DNA from: Amaranthus tricolor
Lineage: Eukaryota > Streptophyta > Magnoliopsida > Caryophyllales > Amaranthaceae
Direction of reading: 5' to 3'
DNA length: 64,000 nucleotides
Assembly: GCF_026212465.1 (NCBI RefSeq)
Contig: NC_080057.1
Span: forward strand, 10,429,263 to 10,493,262
Shown here piece by piece: positions 50,022 through 61,796 of this stretch (position 1 is its first letter; each line of letters starts with the position of its first letter). The notes below the pieces were generated by a model. It had not been told where the DNA came from. It was given only the letters and a program-made list of their open reading frames with translations, and did not search any database. A program made the translations under genes and the position numbers.

Positions 50022-51490
50022 CCTAATTAGTGTGATTAATTGATTCAAAACAAAATTAATACACAACTTTTAAACATATATACTTAACGAACTCTAACTA
50101 ACCACAAAATTAAGTAATAATCATTCATTTAACACTAATTAATCCAAATAATAACACAATGTTCATTTAACACTATCCAAATGATGTTTATTATAGTAAC
50201 CATAATTAATAATATTCATATAAAAACAATAAAAATTAATAATTAATAATTGTTTTAAGATTGTTAATGATGACTTCAATACTATAAAAAGTGATCATTT
50301 TAAACTTGTAGGTGATTACTTTATAACTATAATTGGTCACTTTAGAATTGCTACAAATTATTTGAAGGTACTTAAACTCTTTGATTATAAATAATCTTTC
50401 TAAAAATTTTAAAAAAAATAAAATTTAAAGTTATAATAATTGACTTTAATATACATCAAATTAACCTAATAGTGATCTTATTTGAAAATTTATGATACTA
50501 CAAACTAGACGTAGAGTACAAACAAGCATAAGTCCAATTCACCCTTAAAATCCGGTCTAGTAGCTTACCAAGAAGGACTGATTTATAGATTATGCATCAT
50601 GCATTATTTTTCCAGTTAAGGGAATGATTTAAAAAAAAAAGCGTTGTTGAAAGAATTTTACAAATAAAATTGATTTATATGAATGTGAATTATAGAATGT
50701 GATTAGATCATTTGCATATTATTTCTAGTGAATTATATAATTCTATAATTCTAATCACAAACTACAACAACTCATACATCAATGAACTCTAACAACAAAT
50801 AAACGAATCATACACATTCAAAACTTAAACGAACAAGAAACTTAAATATTAAAAATACTTTGTGAACAAAAAATTATTTACTCCACAAATAATAATATAC
50901 TAGTATTATTTATCAACTAGGAGTATTATTATTTTGTATTAACTATAATAGAAATAACATGAAAAATAAGAATGCAATATTAATATTTTCATATTAAAAT
51001 TTTTATCTCTGAATCGAAAGAGATGAAACAAATTTAAGCAGAAAGGAGATCAAAGTGCATAAACGAAATAACCTTGAATTTCTATAATTTCTAGTGCATA
51101 AACGAACATGTATGACAAATCAAAATTAAAACTTAAAAACAACAACATACACATTCATAAAGTATGAAAAATTTAAACCTAATTTACAAAATCAAAATGA
51201 AAAAGATACCTTGAATTTCGTGGGTTTGAGAGAAAATGTAGAACAAGAAGAAGAAAATGGCGTGATAATGGCGTGATAATGGTTTGAGAGAAGGATGAAG
51301 ATGAACACAAGAAACGAACACAAATCTTGATTATGCTTAATCTTACGTTGGTGAAGATGAAGAACGATACGTTGTAGTCGAGTTTTTTCAATGGGTTTGA
51401 GAAGAGGAAACGTTGTGTAGTCGAGTTTTGTGAAAAAAATGGCGGGCTGTGTAATTAAAGTGATGAAAAATGAAGCGTGTTGTATACAAT
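50022..51490. other. CACTA copy 2 non-coding leader
   Basis: AT-rich DNA between the transposase start and the right subterminal repeats, expected to hold the minus-strand promoter and leader. GAAGAAGAAAATGG/GATGAAGAAC-like stretches at 51240-51370 recall 17820-17940 of copy 1. No gene. Confidence 0.55.
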
Positions 51491-51903
51491 AAGATAGGTT
51501 ATTTGCTGCGGGCCACAACCAACCGCAGCAATAAAAGCTTTTTTTATAATTTTTGCTGTGTTAAAACGGTTATTTTGGGATATTTGTTGCGGGCTCAATG
51601 ATAACCGCAGCAATAAATGCAATTAATACGGTTATTTGCTGCGGGCCCTAGTCAACCGCAGCAATTAATGCTTTTTTTTTTTAATTTGGCCATGTGTTAA
51701 CGGTAATTTTGGATTATTTGCTGCGGGTCCATACATAACCGCAGCAATTAATATTAGAATGGCGTATTTGCTGCGGTCAACCAACAAAAATCGTAGCAAT
51801 TAGTTCTTTTGTTTTTTTTCCAAATCTTTTTCCTATTTATTGCTGCGAATATACATAAACCGCAGCAAATGATAATTAGCAAATACGTTTTTTTCCACTA
51901 GTG
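51491..51903. repeat. CACTA copy 2 right subterminal repeats and terminal repeat
   Basis: Around ten TTTGCTGCGGG / CCGCAGCAATAA motifs in facing pairs (for example 51500-51533, 51640-51665, 51717-51747), separated by T-rich spacers, ending in TTTTTTCCACTAGTG. Confidence 0.9.
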
Positions 51904-52356
51904 TAGGTCGATTAACCACAAAATCTTGATTGAAAAATCGATTATCGAAAGGATCAGGTACGCACTATTTGAAAGCATATACTGTGAATGCTCTTATGAT
52001 TGCATGTTTAATTTCATCAGACTGTAGTAGCATAAAATTTTCATTTATTTTATTTTATTTTCATAAAATATATTTATATATTTATCTAGCAATTTCTTTT
52101 AAAATAACGGGAGTTAAATCATCATAATTCTTCACTAAATTCATCTCTTTCCATTTCACACTTGGTGTCCATACGCATAAATTAAATAAGGAATATGAAA
52201 CACCTAAACACACGTCCCCTCACATTCATTATATACACTCTCACAAGTTAAGCCCTAAACCCCTCATCCTAAGTCGCAATCAACTCTGAGTCCCAATTCA
52301 TCTTCATCTTTCGGAATTTTCTGCAAAATTTCACTCCATAAACTCATCAAATAACC
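51904..52356 (+). other. SIRE-like internal region between pol and the 3' ORF
   Basis: Continues the retrotransposon after the CACTA insertion. No coding sequence until the ATG at 52357; TTAAGCCCTAAACCCC and a CT-rich stretch at 52250-52330 look like a leader of a sub-genomic transcript. Confidence 0.5.
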
Positions 52357-53978
52357 ATGAGATCTAAGAGCCGTATACCAAAGATGAAACAACCCAAACC
52401 TTTAAAAATCATTCACCCAACACCTCTAATTACTGCACCTGAGTCTTCTTCAAGAGAACAACAGGGAACCCCGGTTGCCTCTGGAGTGCATGAAAGCTTA
52501 AAGAGAAAGAGAGACTCTACAGTAAAGAAATCGTCTTCAAAAAGGGCAAAAGTTGCTGTTCCAGTCAGTGCTGAAGAGTTATCCAAAGAGATGATTGTTG
52601 GTTTCGAACTTGACAAGCAATGGTATGAATCCAATTTCTTTCCTCAATTTCACGCAATCTTACAAAATCAATTTTGGGAATGTTTGATGGCAGAACACTG
52701 CTGTAACCCAATGTACCCCGACTTGATGCGTGAGTTTGTTTCAAACTTTTCTTTTGACAATGGCGTCTGTACGAGTGTTGTTAAGGGGATCAAAATTGAA
52801 TTTAATAGTCTGATGTTAGGAGAATGGTTAGGTGTATCTTCCACTGGATTTGATGTATATTTTGTTGGGTCAAAAATTGTTTTTTCTGGGATTGATGAGA
52901 AGCTTGTCTGGAAGTTTTTAGGGATAAAAGAAAAAAGGGGAAAGGTTAGCCACAATGTGCTGTCTCCTATGCACAAGCTGTTATATAATATAGCACGAAG
53001 ATTCATTTTGCCTCGCACATCTAAAAGAAGTGAGGTTAGTTTAAGAGATGCTACGTTAATATACTGTGTGGCTAATAACATCAAAATTAACTTTTCCTCT
53101 TTGATGATCTCTCATTTGAGTGACTGTATTTCAAAAAGATATGTGATAGGATATGGTGGTTTGTTGACATGGATCTTTAGGAAGCTAGGTGTTCCTTTTG
53201 AAGGTCAAAATTATCCTATGGGTCCAAATAACAAAATAGGTGTTAAGTGTCTGAATAACTTGCATCTTAGATTAAATGAAAATGGGACTCTTGAGAATAT
53301 TTTTGAACAATCTGATGTGATTTCTGACAATAAAGAGGGCACCAATGAAGGTGAAAATGAAGAAAATGTTGAGGAGGAGGAATTAAATAAGAAGGAACAA
53401 GAGCCTGTTCCCTCTACCACTGAGAAGGCAGAAGGGCATTCTGATGAGGAACAGGAGGAAAATTCATGTAAGGGGGAAGCTGAGAAGGAACTTGTGAAGG
53501 AAGATGTGAAGGAAGAAAAGAGAAAAATGAGGAGGGTTCTTTACCTGGTTCAACCCCTAGGAAGAGTCGTAGGCTAGCTTCCAAAGGCAAAAAACCTGTT
53601 GTTATTCTTGATGATGACTCAACCTCATACACAACAGCTGAACCAAGTCATCCTTCCTCACCTAAACCAACAACACCTTCATCCCATAACTTTTCTTCAC
53701 CACCACAGTCACCTATACCACCATCATCACCATCACCAGTACACACATCACCAAATCAAGCTTTAGGTGACACTACAGTTCCAATAGCCCATCTATCCTC
53801 CATTCTCATGAAACTTAACGAATTGCAGTCTAGCTTCCTTGTTTTTAGAGATGAAATTCGTGTCTCTATAGCCTCACTATCTGCTCAAATGGACCAAATG
53901 GAAGCACGTTTGGGTGAAAAATTGGATACCGTGGAGGTGGAAACAGAATATATAGATGATGAAGCTCCTGCGTCCTAA
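52357..53978 (+). pseudogene. Extra 3' ORF of the SIRE-like element (env-position, plant-transposon-protein-like)
   Basis: Open for 406 codons from ATG 52357 and then, after a 1-nt shift in an A-rich stretch near 53520, for another 145 codons to a TAA at 53976. The start is basic (KRKRDS, KKSSSKRAK), the middle (about residues 70-300) has SLMLGEWLGV, LLYNIARRFILPR and RYVIGYGGLLTWIFRKLGV, which resemble a domain annotated as putative plant transposon protein (PF20167-like). An acidic Glu/Lys stretch follows, then a Ser/Pro-rich segment and a coiled-coil-like end. It occupies the place of the env-like ORF of SIRE elements, but I see no convincing signal peptide or membrane span, so calling it an envelope is not supported. 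Confidence 0.6.
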
Positions 53979-54674
53979 TTCTTCCTGATAGCTTTTTAAT
54001 ATCTTCTTATTTGTTGCAACGATCACTTTCATCAAAAAATCTTTTCTTGTTTTTCAATTGTACCAGCTGGGGTACTGTTTGTCTAATTCATACTATGAAC
54101 TACATTTTCTTTTATGCTACTAACTACCTATGAAGATTAATCATAGCTGATCTTGTTTGCATTCATTGTTACTGCTTTTTACTTTGTGCATCCTTATTCT
54201 CTCTTTGACTATGACTATATGCTTAGTGTTGTGGTTTGATTGCTTCAATTCTTTTTGAATGATGTCAAAAGGGGGAATATTTGACACAAACTTAAATAAT
54301 GCTTGAGTATGCTTAGCTCTGATTATATCTATTATGTTGGACTTTAGGATTAAGGTTATGATTCATGATCTAAGGCTGTTTGGCTGTGTGCTGCTGATCG
54401 TTCATTGCTTGACTGCTTGTTTGCTGTGATTGTCAAAGTATAGTTAATCTATTGTCAGTATATAGTTAACACCTTTTGTTAATGATTGATGCTCTGATGC
54501 TTATGATTAAGATTGATGTTCTGATGCTTATGATCACGATGAACTGTTTTGCTTGTTCAGATCATGTATTCACTTTCTGAGCTCTGATTGTATGCTCCAA
54601 ATTTACTGGAACCACTGCTTATGTTCTATGCTGAAAATGTATGAGTTTTGTTGTGTTGTGTTTATTTTTATTGT
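53979..54674 (+). other. SIRE-like 3' untranslated region, first part
   Basis: No gene. TCAAAAGGGGGAATATTTG at 54266-54284 looks like a polypurine tract although no LTR starts there. TGATGCTTATGAT-type short repeats occur at 54485-54540. Confidence 0.5.
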
Positions 54675-55868
54675 TGGCTCTTAAGGTTTTGATGATGACT
54701 TCACTTTTAAAGTAAACAAACATATTTTAGAGATTATTTTATAGGTATATATCCGATTTTGTTTAAATCGTTGATGAAGCCTAGGACTTGATTCGTGGAG
54801 GTTGTACATGTCTTAAAGATCCAAGAAGTTAGATAAGTGTTATAATGTTGAAAGTAGATGTACAGTCTACTGTTCCCAAAATGAACAATCTAACAGAAGT
54901 TGAAGCTGGAGACAGTACGCTGTTCCTACGTAGCAGGTCTGGAGAAAAACATCGACTGGAAAATTGCAGTTATTTTATTATTCTGTTTTTAGTTGATGTA
55001 AACGGTTAAAACTTAAAATTAGTTGCTTAAATTAAGTAGTAAGTTAATTGGCTAAACTATTTTTAGGTTATCTAAAAATAGCCTAAAGACTTATTCTTTC
55101 TTTAGATGAGATCTCCTATTTTTAAGGATCTTGTGTTTTTAATTCCTATGCTATTTTTAGCTTAAGGAAACTGTTTTTCTCTATGAGCAAATAACAAGCG
55201 GACATTTATTTCTTGGCAATTCCACTATCTTTTTCTTTTGAGAACGTGGAGGATAGTGGGAGGTGTGTCTAAGGTAACTACTGGCTGTTCCCACTATAAA
55301 TAGGAGGAACTTTGCTCAAACCGATGTGATCCAAGAGTGTCCATTAAAGGGAGATCATTTAAGAAAAATATTTTCTGTTTTTGAATGCCAATTTATTTAT
55401 TATATTTTTCTTAAGTAATTATTTTAATTTTTATCCTCTTGAGAATTGGCCTTGTAAGGGTTATTGAAGTTTTTGTTGTAATTAGACTTATGAGAAGTCT
55501 AAGGGAATAGAGAAGAGAAACGTGAGAAGAGAAATGTGAGAAGAGAAAGAGATGGAGAAAGTAGAGAAAGAGAATTAGGCCTAGAGTAGAGAAGCTTCAA
55601 GTGAAGCAAACTGTTTTATGTAATTGTATTTGATTGCCTAAAACATAGTAAGAATTTTGAAATCCCGGGGGGTCGTGGTTTTCCTTCTTATTAGGCCAAG
55701 AAGGTTTCCACGTAAAATCTTTGTCTCCTTTTATCTTTTGCATTTCAAGATTAAGCTTTATTTTGTTTGTTAAAATTCCGCAAATTAGAGTAAAAACGAA
55801 GTAAAGCTTGATACACAACAATTCACCCCCCTTTTGTTGCATTCGACCATCTCTTTGTATTTCAACAT
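54675..55868 (+). repeat. Diverged LTR-like copy inside the SIRE-like element
   Basis: Starts TGGCTCTTAAGGTTTTGATG and follows the order of the flanking LTRs at lower identity: CAGTCTACTGTTCCCA, CTATAAATAGGAGG, TCCCGGGGGGTCGTGGTTTT, ATTCACCCCCC. The right limit is approximate. It is either the LTR of a related element captured by recombination or a nested solo LTR. Confidence 0.7.
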
Positions 55869-56041
55869 TTATTTTTAATTTTATGTTTAGAGTAATTTGA
55901 TTCATGATGTGCTTGGTAAATTATATTTACTAAGTTTAGAAGAGTTGTTTTAATCTCTAACATGCTCTTCAACATTAGTTTTACTCTATTTTGTTTTAAG
56001 TTTGTTTAAAAGTTTGTCATCATCAAAAAGGGGGAATTTGT
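55869..56041 (+). other. SIRE-like 3' end with polypurine tract
   Basis: T-rich spacer ending in CATCAAAAAGGGGGAATTTGT, the purine-rich primer for plus-strand synthesis, directly before the 3' LTR. Confidence 0.8.
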
Positions 56042-57525
56042 TGGACCTCTTGAGTTTTGATGATGACTACACTTTATTTAAACAAATATTTTTTTTAGAG
56101 ATTGTGTGCAGGTCGATATCCGATTGTAATTGTGATCGTTGATAGTACCTATGGCTTAGTTCATGGAAAAGTACGTGTCAAAAGGATTCAAGAGATGTTA
56201 GAAGAGTATATCACTTGGGATGTAAAATGGAGACAAGAAGTCTACTGTTCCCATGTTGGATGCTCTAGCAAAACTGGATTTTGGAGACAGCGCACTGTTC
56301 CCAAACTTAAGTCAGCCAACGTTAACTAATAAATTCTAATTTTTGTTATTTTTAGTTAATGTACTGAAATTAATTTGTTGCATTTATTTATTATAGTTAA
56401 TTGGCAAAAAGTTTTCTAAAAATTAATTTACGTATGAGTCTCTAAATAAAGATCCTTTATTTTAGGATCTATATTTAGTAAATATTGGATTTGCTAAATA
56501 TAGGAATAGCTGTTGTTGAAAAAAGTCTTTGCTATTATTTTTAACCGGTCTTTATCTTAGAAAATAGGTTATCATTCCTATAATTAGTTAGCATGTAACC
56601 ATTCCTATTAAGTTTAACCGTTTCTATAAATAGCATAAAAGTTCCAGCAATTATTACTGGAACAGGAACTGCTGTTTGTGAAACTGCTGCTTAAGGGAAC
56701 AGAACCTTTATTAGGGAACATTGGTTATTGTTGTTTTAAATGTATGCTTGATTTATTCAAGTCTTGTGGAAATAACCGTGTGGTAGTTTAATCCACATTA
56801 TTCCCATGATTATTTTGGATAAGGAATAATGGATTGGAATATTCCTTTTTATTAGGGATTTTAGCTCTATAAATAGTGGACTCGGTTATTCTTCAATACT
56901 TGCCTTAGTATGAGCCATTAAATCATACGTAATTTTGGGAGAATTTTTACAAGAAAGTTTTGTTTTAAAAATGCCAATTAATTTATAATATTTTCTTGTG
57001 CAACTTATTGATTTTATTTTTAGAGAATTTTTATTCTTTTGTAAGGGTTTTTGAGAGAATCTTTGTAACTAGACTTGGGTGAGTCTAGGGGGAATTAAAA
57101 AGCTTCTAGTGAAGCTAGAGAAAAGAATAGCTTTGAGTAAAGCTAAGGACATAGCTTTTAGTGAAGCTGGTGTGGAGTTTAGCTTTTAGTGTAGTTAAGT
57201 TTGTTGCTTTGAGTGAAGCAATTTGAGAGAGAAGTTGGCCTAGTTGATGCGCTTCGAGTGAAGTAAGATGTTTAATGTAATTGTAACGAGTTGCCTTAAA
57301 CATAGTGGAGAATTTAGAAATCCCGAGGGGTCGTGGTTTTTCCTTCTATTTAGGCCTAGAAGGTTTCTACGTAAAAATCGTTTGTCTCTTTTAATTATTT
57401 CGCTCTAAGTTTAAGCTTTATTTATTTTATTCAATTCCGCAAAAACAGGGCAAAAACGCTTAAACTAGTAACAACAACAATTCACCCCCCCTCTTGTTGC
57501 TGTTCCGTTCCTAATTGAGTCTACA
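56042..57525 (+). repeat. 3' LTR of the SIRE-like element
   Basis: Begins TGGACCTCTTGAG and ends GAGTCTACA, collinear with 36357-37842 with scattered substitutions and small indels (for example CCCATGTTGG versus CCCAGGTTGG). Confidence 0.95.
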
Positions 57526-57594
<69 letters not shown>

Positions 57595-57769
57595 GTTGTT
57601 GTTGTTGTCATTATTATTATTATTATTGTAGTCATTATTATTAATATAATTATTTTTATTAATTATATTTTTTTAGTATTAGTATTGTTATTAATTTTTG
57701 TTATAATTATTATTTATATTTACGTCATTAATGTAATTAATTTGTATTATTTATATTTTAAATTTGCAG
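57526..57769. repeat. (ATT)n microsatellite and end of the MULE intron
   Basis: Resumes the ATT array interrupted at 36356; then AT-rich DNA to the acceptor TTTGCAG at 57769. Confidence 0.9.
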
Positions 57770-59864
57770 GAGTTTGAAAACTTTGGAGACAACGTAGACT
57801 ACTTCGGTAGCTTTGTTACGGATAGGGAATTTATTTCCGTAGATGAGTTACATAGTTGGGCCGATGCGATAGCAATAACAATCGGTTTTCAATTTACACG
57901 TGCTTCTTATAAAAAGAAAGAAGGACGTTCTAGAGTTAGTGTCTATTTAAGATGTCACCGCTATGGTAATATTAGGGGTGATGTACATAATGTAGATAAT
58001 ACTGCCCCACCTGGTTCTAAAAGTAGAAGTTGTGGGTGTAAATTTTTGATTATAGGAAGTGGTCGTAAACCAGGAGAAAGACCTTGGACGGTAAGGGTGT
58101 GTCCTGGTGAAAAAGGAAAACATAACCACCCGTTCTTAGTCTACAGAGATGGTCATGTAAGGGCGAATAGGATCAATGTAGATATTCGGGAGCACATACG
58201 ACAGTAGTGCAACCGGAATGCAACCGGCCTTTATTATGAATTCTATTAGAGATAATTTTCCTGGTTTTTATGCTAGTATGAATCAGATATATAATATCAG
58301 GCAATCAATAAGGAGGGAAGAGATGGAGGGTAGGACTCCCCTTCAACACTGTCTTCATATGGCCACTGAACTTAATTACGGTCTGGAAAGACTTGGATAT
58401 CGAAGGGCGATTGAGTATACTTTTAATTGCAAATCCTACCTCTATCCAAATGATACGTACATGGCCGTATGTTGTGCTGATAGATACAACGTACAAAACG
58501 AACAAACAAAAGTGGCCACTATGTGAAGTGATCGGAATGACGCCAACCAATCACAACTTCTTGGTTGCGTTTTGTTTGATGCGAGATGAGGCGGCTGTAT
58601 CGTATTCGTGGGTGTTGCAGGGATTGAGAGATATTTTCTGCACTGCTCAGACTCCTAGCGTCATTGTAACCGATCGAGACAAAGGTTTATCAGCAGCTAT
58701 TCGTGACGTCTTCCCAGGTAAACAGAGTTTGTTAATTCATTATTATCGTTATATCTAATGATTATGTCTTAATTTCGTTCAATGTTATGTTTAATGTAGA
58801 TGTGCGGCATTTGTTATGCATCTGGCATATTGGCAACGATATTGAGAACATGATGGACAAGTTGTGCGGCGGGAAGAAAAATCAACAAGGGCAGGTGTTC
58901 AGGAAAAGTAGATGGAACCCCTTGGTTGAAAGTTCTACAATCGGGGAATTTGAACAGAGATGACAAGCGATCGTCAGTACGTGGTCGGTTAGGAACAAAA
59001 AAGTCGTTCGGTATTTGGCTGGAACATGGATTCCACTTAGAGAGAAATTTATGCATGCGTGGACGAATGATTGTTTTCACTTGGGTAGCCAGACTACCAG
59101 TAGAATTGAAAGCCAACACTCGTCTTTCAAGTATTACCTTGGTAGCGGTAATAGCTCATTCGATACCCTATTCAAAAGGGCACACGCACAGATTACAAAT
59201 CAACAAGCCAGGATCCGACAAGCGCTACAGGAATCCATGACTTCTGTAGCAAGGTCGATGCGACAGCATTTCTTTAGACCTTTATATCGCCACGTATCTC
59301 TCTATGCCTTAGGGCAGCTCCAGCTTGAGTATAACCGCATGTTAGAACTGGGTGATTTTGTATTTAACAAATGCGGTTGTGTACTTCAACAAACCCATGG
59401 ATTGCCGTGTGCATGTTATTTACATATGTCCATCGGTTCACATGGTGCTTTGTATTTGGATGACATTCATCAATTCTGTAGTACTTTGAGGTACACAAAG
59501 TTAGGAGACGAGACCAACGAAAGAGTACGATACACGAACGTCAATGACAAAGAGTACTTTCAATCTCTGGTAGATGAAGTCCTTAAATCTGATCCCGCTG
59601 TTGTACGCCGAATGTCTCAGGTACTTGAATATGAATTACACCCAGATAGAGCCGAAGTACTTAAGCCTTATGCAAGTCCACCGAGAAAGGGAAGACCAAG
59701 CACAAGTAAAACCATGAGAAGGAGAAAAAGTGCATTTGAATATAGCAGATCATCTTCTCGTGGTCGAGGGTCTAGATCTTCTTCCCGCGGGAGATCTAGT
59801 GGCAGATCTAGTGGTCGAGAAACGCAATCTTCAGTAGGAATTAAGTTCAGTTTCAACTTATCCG
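57770..59864 (+). pseudogene. MULE transposase gene: FAR1-like DNA-binding, DDE core, SWIM finger
   Basis: Exon 57770-58717 encodes a FAR1/WRKY-GCM1-type zinc region (RSCGCKFLI ... KHNHPF), then the first part of the MULE core with VVLIDTTYKTN (first Asp) and PSVIVTDRDKGLSAAI (second Asp). Exon 58800-59864 continues with HLLCIWHI, TTSRIESQHSSFKYYL (catalytic Glu) and the SWIM finger CGCVLQQTHGLPCACYLH, then an Arg/Ser-rich tail (SRGRGSRSSSRGRSSGR). Splice sites GT 58718 and AG 58799 keep the frame (Pro-Asp junction). Lesions: stop and shift at 58205, shift near 58390, shift near 58915-58990. The DDE residues survive, but the gene cannot give one protein. Confidence 0.85.
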
Positions 59865-59935
59865 GTAATTGACTTTAGTTTTAGTTTTTTTTCCATTAAA
59901 TTGTTACAATTTAAGCATATTAACCTTATTTACAG

Positions 59936-60618
59936 TTATTGCAGATGATCCAGAAGGTCGTGATTTCTCACAGTTTCCATGGCCTAATGACATCCCATTC
60001 ATCCTTTCTCCTTACTTGTTCGACTGGATTGATGTGTTAGGTGATGGAAACTGTGGATTTAGAGCAATTGCCGTCACAGAGCTGGGAGGCGAGGAAGCAT
60101 GGCCTCTTTTAAGACGTGCTATGAGTATGGAAATGCAAATGAACAGAGCGCAATACCTAACTTTGTATCTATCCCAGGAGTCGTTAGACGAGGCTATATT
60201 CAGAATAGGTTCACACAGCAATGGACCTGCTCCTTTTATGCACTGCACCGATGGCTTTGTACTCTGCAGCAACGTTTCTAAACATTGGCATTGCTTATTA
60301 TGGTGCTGTTGACGGTAATTCGCAATACAACTGTTTGGTTCTTCCGTTAAGGAAAGCACCGGGCGTGCATAGTGTAAATAAAGTAATATATATATGTTGG
60401 GTGAATTGAAATCAATTTGTTCAACTTTTAATGAACGACGATTCATCCCCACTCCCGCCGATCCATCAACGTTGGAAACAAGTAGCTGACAATTTCACCA
60501 AACATCTTGACACACATCCACTACGAGGATTATGCTCTGGAATAATCTACGCGGGCCACGACCACGACCAACTAATAACACCGCTGACGATGCTGTAAAT
60601 TTAGATACTCCATAGTCT
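59936..60618 (+). pseudogene. MULE C-terminal OTU-type cysteine protease domain
   Basis: Joined to the previous exon by GT 59865 and AG 59935 in frame. WIDVLGDGNCGFRAIA is the OTU active-site block with its catalytic Cys, followed by EAWPLLRRAM and EAIFRIGSHSNGPAPF. A shift near 60240 moves to a frame reading ATFLNIGIAYYGAVDGN and LVLPLRKAPG. Then CWVN, a stop, and NQFVQLLMND: in active OTU domains this place is a Trp...Asn-His block with the catalytic His; here it is Gln. OTU enzymes remove ubiquitin. MULEs with OTU domains are known in other dicots; this copy is dead. Confidence 0.8.
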
Positions 60619-60804
60619 TACGTGTTGTATAAATAATTACGTACTTGTTTTATAGAATTTATACACCACATTCATTAAAAGTTGTATTTAATCCATAGTT
60701 ATACTACTGTGTACTAACGACATTCATGGACGAAAATAAATGCAATCATTAATGTAAAATAGTTTAAGTACAGACTATGAAGGGTCATGCCCTTTAAAAA
60801 TTTG

Positions 60805-61260
60805 TCATTCTTCAAATAAATCTCTATAATCATTAAGGTATATTTCTAAGACATGTCGTTGACAGGGGTTCAAATCCGCGAGCTGAGCAGGTAGTCTTGC
60901 CACTGGAGCGAATCGACTGGGCCATTCCTTCAGGAACTGAAAACACAAAAGGAAAACAGGAGTTAACAAGAAATAAAACATAAACTGAAAACACAAAAAT
61001 ACATAGCAAAACTCAAGTATTCAGCTCTGCTCTGAGAAGGACCTGGACCGGAACTCGGCCCTTCGTCGGAGGATATGTACGGGTGCGAGCACACTTTTGA
61101 ACCATTCAACGTAATTAGGTTCAACCTCTGAAGGAACAGAAGCCCGACGAAGTCCCTGCTCAACAAGGCGGGCACTAAAGGGGAACCTACTCCATGCCTC
61201 CAAATAAACAGCAGAAGAAGGAAAGGTCACGGAATAGGTACCGTGAAATAGACTACATTT
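60805..61260 (-). pseudogene. Fragment of an unrecognised gene, possibly plant-mobile-domain-like
   Basis: The minus strand reads FPSSAVYLEAWSRFPFSA, GLRRASVPSEVEPNYVEWFK, then after a frameshift HPYISSDEGPSSGPGPSQ. A second exon (60937-60805, preceded by TTTTCAG) reads EWPSRFAPVARLPAQLADLN and ends YRDLFEE with a stop. The YVEWF and VPSEV pattern recalls aminotransferase-like plant mobile domain proteins, but the match is weak. It runs opposite to the MULE gene, 190 bp away. Confidence 0.4.
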
Positions 61261-61796
61261 AACAAAGCTTAAACATAAGTTTATTAAGCTGATTGGGATT
61301 ATTAAGTAAGTTAATCCGAGTAATAATATTATTATTTTGATAATATTGACTCAAGTATTTCATTTGTTAACATTTTCAAGAAAGAGGTATATTTTATTTA
61401 ATGTATAAAATTTATATAAAGAATACTTCGATAAAAGTGTATTTTGATTATATTTTATTAATTGATTACTATTTTATCTTTATAAAAATAAATTTAAATA
61501 AAGTATTGAAAAATAAATTCCTAAATGCAATCCTTATTCATACTACCAATTATGAAATATTACTTATTTCATAAATCATCTATTATACCCTTACAGCATG
61601 TCTTATATAAGATTGTCTTACGACGAGACGACTTTAATAGAATTTTATGGGTCAAAGCTAAAAATAAAAACCCATTTTACCACAAATAAACCGACACACC
61701 CCTTCCCCGTTTCTTTCTTCATCCTCATCTTTTATTCCTTCAAACTCTCAACACTGCCTCCTTTCCTCTCCCTCACGGTTCAGTAGCAGCCGGTTC
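61261..61796. other. AT-rich intergenic stretch
   Basis: No gene. ATGTCTTATATAAGATTGTCTTACGACGAGACG (core TTATATAAGATTGTCTTACG) at 61600-61630 resembles the ends of fold-back MITEs but has no partner. Confidence 0.35.

Noticed and set aside
52357..53978. Envelope glycoprotein
   Set aside because: Position after pol suggests the env-like slot, but no signal peptide or membrane span is evident, and the central part resembles another transposon protein domain.
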